From: Coptodactyla brooksi
Taxonomy: Eukaryota; Arthropoda; Insecta; Coleoptera; Scarabaeidae
DNA: 21,586 nt
Reading direction: 5' to 3'
NCBI GenBank assembly: GCA_033557675.1
Contig: JAWQRM010000543.1
Span: forward strand, 1-21,586
A program made the position numbers and the translations under genes. This document shows, in pieces, positions 18,781-21,586 of this stretch (positions within the stretch are counted from its first letter, which is position 1; each line of letters begins with the position of its first letter). Below the pieces are notes generated by a model. That model searched no databases, was not told the origin of the DNA, and was given only the letters and a program-made list of their open reading frames with translations.

Positions 18781-18905
18781 CAGGTGTCCAAATAAGCGTG
18801 CAAGGTATATCTTGGAAACTACTCATTGTAGAGATTTGCGGTAAAAATATTTACAACTAAAGTGGCTAAAAGAAAATCTAGGAAATTATTTTCAGGTTAC
18901 GAAGA

Positions 18906-18925
18906 TGGCCGCTAGGGGGCGTAAC
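18906..18925 (+). promoter_or_regulatory. CTCF-like motif in left arm of foldback
   Basis: TGGCCGCTAGGGGGCGTAAC closely resembles the CTCF consensus core (CCRSYAGRKGGCRS). An inverted copy lies in the right arm at 20395-20414, and a weaker CTCF-like word GTGCCACTAGAGGGCA is at 19209-19224. Binding is not shown by sequence; the resemblance is from known motif logos. Confidence 0.4.
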
Positions 18926-19413
18926 CTCCATTTTGAATTTAAAAATGTGGTGCTTCTCGAAATCTCGCCCTATTAAGATAACCAAAAGTATATGCGTTTT
19001 AAAGCCGAGATAAATTCGAGTCTGGTTTGTTAAACACTTTTTGCCCTATCTCTAAAAATAAAGTGGTGGGGGGTGTTCGAATGTTTGTATAAATAAACAT
19101 CTGTAACTACAAAACGACTGAAAACATTTCAACAAACTTAGCGTCGTTGAAAGGATTTTTTCCTGAACAACAAAAGTTACCTTATTTTTGGCGATTGTAA
19201 TTTGGTATGTGCCACTAGAGGGCATTTATCGATATTACGACTGAAATTGCATAATTTCTTAAAAAAGTTAAATCTATTGGCATTATTTTTTTCAATGAAA
19301 AAATAGCAAAATGATGCCCAAATAACCTAGTGAAATATCGGTGAAAGAAGATTTAAGGAGAAAATTCAATGGCTTTTGCTAGGTTGCCTACTGGTTATGC
19401 AACCAAAGTAACA

Positions 19414-19902
19414 TAGATAGAAGTATATTGCCTACCTACAATTCATGCGTAAGCGCATATTAGCTATTATATAGCTATTATATACTATATAGCTATTAGC
19501 CGCATTTTGAAGACATTCGAAATAAACAGCAATCATGTCAACAGCTTCATCATTTGTAAAAGGCATTTTTTTAAGTTTAACGTCTGCAAATAACATAAAT
19601 TCTACTGCATCTAAATAAAATTTGACGTTTCTGCCCTATATTGTTTCCATTGACTGCTACTTACTATATACCTACTCGTACCTATACAGGGTGTTTCGTG
19701 TAAAACTAACAAACTTAATACCAGAGGTACAAAAGTCTTGTAGCAATTTGCCATCTGAACAGCAGTCTTTTAGATATTAAATCTTTAAAGCGAGCAAATG
19801 AGCGGTGTGGGAAGCACGCTAGCCTGTAGCACGGCCCGCGTGCCCCTCCCACTCTGGCGTCCGGCAAGCGGAGAGCCACCCAACGAACAAACGATTACAA
19901 AG
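19414..19902. mobile_element. Loop of the foldback: nested element fragments
   Basis: The loop is not inverted-repeated. At 19684-19699 it has TA|CAGGGTGTTTCGTG, a terminus of yet another CAGGGTGT-type element. To the right (about 19795-19890) is a GC-rich piece ending near CCACCCAACGAACAAACG. To the left is a DUF4817-like coding scrap and a TAGCTATTATA-type local repeat (19455-19498). It appears that at least one element was captured between the arms, or that the arms grew around it. Confidence 0.55.
19441..19566 (-). pseudogene. Fragment resembling a DUF4817 N-terminal domain
   Basis: An ATG at 19566 on the minus strand opens MPFTNDEAVDMIAVYFECLQ followed by NAA. This resembles the start of the helix-turn-helix DUF4817 domain found at the N terminus of many arthropod transposon proteins, where M.FT..E..DM...YGE...NA is the usual pattern. 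The frame then runs into a local AT-rich repeat and is lost. It is too short for certainty, but its position between the arms suits a transposon origin. Confidence 0.4.
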
Positions 19903-20394
19903 ATTATGTTACTTTGGTTGCATAACCACTAGGTAACCTAGCAAAATCCATTGAATTCTCTTATTAAATCTTCTTTCACCGATATTTTAGTTTAGAAATA
20001 CAATATCAAGGCGCGGTTTTCACTAGCTTATTTGGGCATCATTTTGCTATTTATTTATGAAAAAAAAAATAATATCAATAGATTTAATTTTTTAAAGAAA
20101 TTTTGCAATTTCAGTAGTAATATCAATAAATGTCCAGCACAAATAAGATAGCTTTTGCTGGCGAAGAATAGCCCCCTTCAACGACGCTAAGTTTGTTGAA
20201 ATTCTTTCAGTCGTTTTGAAGTTCCAGATGTTTATTTATACAAACATTTGAACACACTCCACCACTTTATTTTTAGAGATAGAGCAAAAAGTGTTTAACA
20301 AAATAGACTCGAATTTATGTCAGCTTTAAAAAGCATATATTTTTTGTTGTCTTGAAATTTCGAGAAACACCACATTTTTAAATTCAAAATGGAG

Positions 20395-20414
20395 GTTACG
20401 CCCCCTAGCGGCCA
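20395..20414 (-). promoter_or_regulatory. CTCF-like motif in right arm of foldback
   Basis: Reverse complement of the left-arm motif, unchanged over its 20 bases (GTTACGCCCCCTAGCGGCCA on the plus strand). Together the two sites point towards each other across the loop. Confidence 0.4.
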
Positions 20415-20543
20415 TCTTAGCAACCTGAAAATAATTTCCTAGGTTTTCTTTTGGCCACTTTAGTCGTAAATATTTTTACCGCAAATCTCTACAATGAGTA
20501 GCTTCCGAGATACAGTACCTTGCACGCTTATTTGAACACTCTG

Positions 20544-21252
20544 TACAATGTAGGTGATAGTGTTACTGTTGACGAACAACTTGTTGGCTTCAAAAGACGC
20601 TGTCATTTCTAACAGTATATTCACAGCGAACTCGGGGGCAAATAATGAACTCGGGGGGCAAAATGTTACATAATTTTTTCACGTCCAAAAAATTGGGTGA
20701 AATCCTGCTCAGAAAAGAACTTACAACATTAGCAACGGTTAGAAAAAATGAACCCGAACTTATCGTGATTACAATAAGTAAAGAAGTACATAGTTCTACA
20801 TTTTATTTTGCCAAGGATACCACAATTGTGTCATATGTGCCTAAAAAAATAAAAACTTTATTCTCATGAGCACAATGCACTGTGATAAGGAAGTGAGCAG
20901 TAGGGACGACAAGAAGACACATGATACAAGATTATAACTCTTCCAAAGGGGCGGTTGATACGATATATCAAAGTATTGCAGCATATACTTGCAAAAGAAA
21001 AACCAACTATTATTTTGATCTACAATATACTGTACAAGAGAATACTATTTCTGGAAGAATTGGGCAAATTGATGGTAACTAATGTAAGGATGGTAAGTAG
21101 CAGTCCCATCTACGTCTGATGCAATCAGTAAGACAGCACGATGTATTATGTGTCCATCAAAATGTGACAATAAAAGAAGTATAACATGTAAGCGTAATAA
21201 ATGTTTGTGTAAGGTTCATGTGGTGTATCATTGTAATCAGTGTAAAGATTAG
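20544..21252 (+). pseudogene. piggyBac-family transposase remnant D, 3' part with Cys-rich C terminus
   Basis: Immediately after the foldback, a frame reads VGDSVTVDEQLVGFKRRCHF, with the first catalytic Asp at 20571-20573, then a stop. A deletion and a short duplication (GAACTCGGGGG twice, 20629-20659) precede 20645-20869. There LHNFFTSKKLGEILLRKELT has His where the second catalytic Asp (VDNFFTS) is expected, and VSYVPKK follows. Shifted frames give a YNSSKGAVDT-type box at about 20932-20970 (DTIYQ, so the second Asp of DxxD is Tyr), AAYTCKRKTN, and finally CIMCPSKCDNKRSITCKRNK followed by CLCKVHVVYHCNQCKD and TAG at 21250-21252. This last part is the Cys/His-rich zinc-binding tail of piggyBac transposases. 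It is the only remnant here that keeps that tail. Confidence 0.88.
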
Positions 21253-21586
21253 GCAATAATTGGATGCACATCAGAATTTATTCGATATTAGCAACACTTT
21301 TTATTATAATGCATTTTACTGTTGAGAACAGCAGGGTTGCGTAAGGCAAGAGACGTAACTCATTTATCCTTTAAGTCATTAAAAGATAAACAATAATGTT
21401 CAATTCCCAACTTGAAATTCCCAACTTGAAAAAGTATAAGTGGTTGTACATACGATAGATAGTAAATTGCAGATTTGGAACCTTTGGTTCTTATAGCAAG
21501 TTAGCTTTCGTAAAAATTGATTTTTCAAGACGGTGTCGTTTTCGAATCGATTAACGTGACATTTGGGCAGCTAATTAGTCGTAAAT
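21253..21586. other. 3' flank of piggyBac D, no gene
   Basis: It may include the element's 3' non-coding end, but no CCC/TTAA terminus was found. AATTCCCAACTTGA is directly repeated at 21402-21415 and 21416-21429. Confidence 0.5.

Larger units (their letters stand above)
18781..20543. mobile_element. 1763-bp TA-flanked foldback element with about 640-bp arms
   Basis: The left arm (18781-about 19413) starts CAGGTGTCCAAATAAGCGTG. The right arm (about 19903-20543) ends with the reverse complement of CAGAGTGTTCAAATAAGCGTG. The arms match closely along their whole length, including CCGCTAGGGGGCGTAACC, ATAAAGTGGTGG, CAACAAACTTAGCGTCGTTGAA and GGTTATGCAACCAAAGTAACATA; the right arm has one extra block of some 35 bp near 19990-20025. 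TA flanks both ends (18779-18780, 20544-20545). The central loop of about 490 bp carries fragments of other elements. TA duplication suggests mobilisation by a Tc1/mariner-like transposase. No transposase of its own is visible. Confidence 0.88.

Noticed and set aside
1..21586. CRISPR array, tRNA or rRNA genes, bacterial operon
   Set aside because: No regularly spaced identical repeats, no tRNA box pairs and no rRNA-like segment were seen; the content is eukaryotic transposon debris.

Overview
The window looks like a piece of an arthropod, most likely insect, nuclear genome. It is AT-rich throughout by eye. It has no operon-like gene packing, rRNA or recognisable tRNA, and no intact host gene that I can support. 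Everything recognisable is decayed mobile DNA: four piggyBac-family (DDE_Tnp_1_7) transposase remnants, three fragments of Penelope-like retroelements (PLEs), one clear and one doubtful LINE fragment, a fragment resembling the DUF4817 N-terminal domain of arthropod transposons, and several inverted-repeat (foldback or MITE-like) elements. No gene here can make a full product as read, so the window is best described as a transposon graveyard in an intergenic or intronic region.

Layout. 1-1850: no recognisable gene; a GC-richer patch at about 640-1075, short palindromes, and a 20-bp perfect hairpin at 1781-1831. 1856-3041: piggyBac remnant A (minus strand). 3077-3136: doubtful LINE scrap. 3343-3697: GIY-YIG end of a PLE (minus), abutting 3698-4730, piggyBac remnant B (minus), from the same family as A. 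4740-6670: mostly blank, with a terminal fragment of a CAGGGTGTCC-type element at 5425-5496 and a 244-bp MITE at 5798-6041. 6671-7086: divergent direct repeat. 7410-7795: PLE reverse-transcriptase fragment (plus). 7986-8700: a possible hAT end, a 130-bp-period repeat and an interspersed repeat. 9003-9480: charged open frames of unknown nature (minus). 9507-10341: piggyBac remnant C (plus). 10342-12448: blank except for a nested inverted repeat at 11360-11440 and low-complexity AT-rich DNA. 12449-14591: two copies of one TA-flanked element, the second with both inverted ends. 15600-16020: a CpG- and GC-richer block that could be a promoter plus first exon, or an LTR. 16315-16745: a second PLE GIY-YIG end (plus), then a LINE RT scrap (minus). 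17490-18070: short repeats. 18544-21252: piggyBac remnant D (plus), split by a 1763-bp foldback element.

Three points stand out. First, all four piggyBac remnants have lost at least one catalytic Asp, each by a different change. Second, the foldback at 18781-20543 sits at a TA inside remnant D, and removing it with one TA rejoins a piggyBac reading frame, so the insertion history can be read directly. Third, the foldback elements carry motifs that closely resemble the CTCF core binding site, in inverted pairs, which raises the possibility that these repeats disperse architectural-protein sites. Nothing was computed or searched: all homology calls are by eye from translated motifs.
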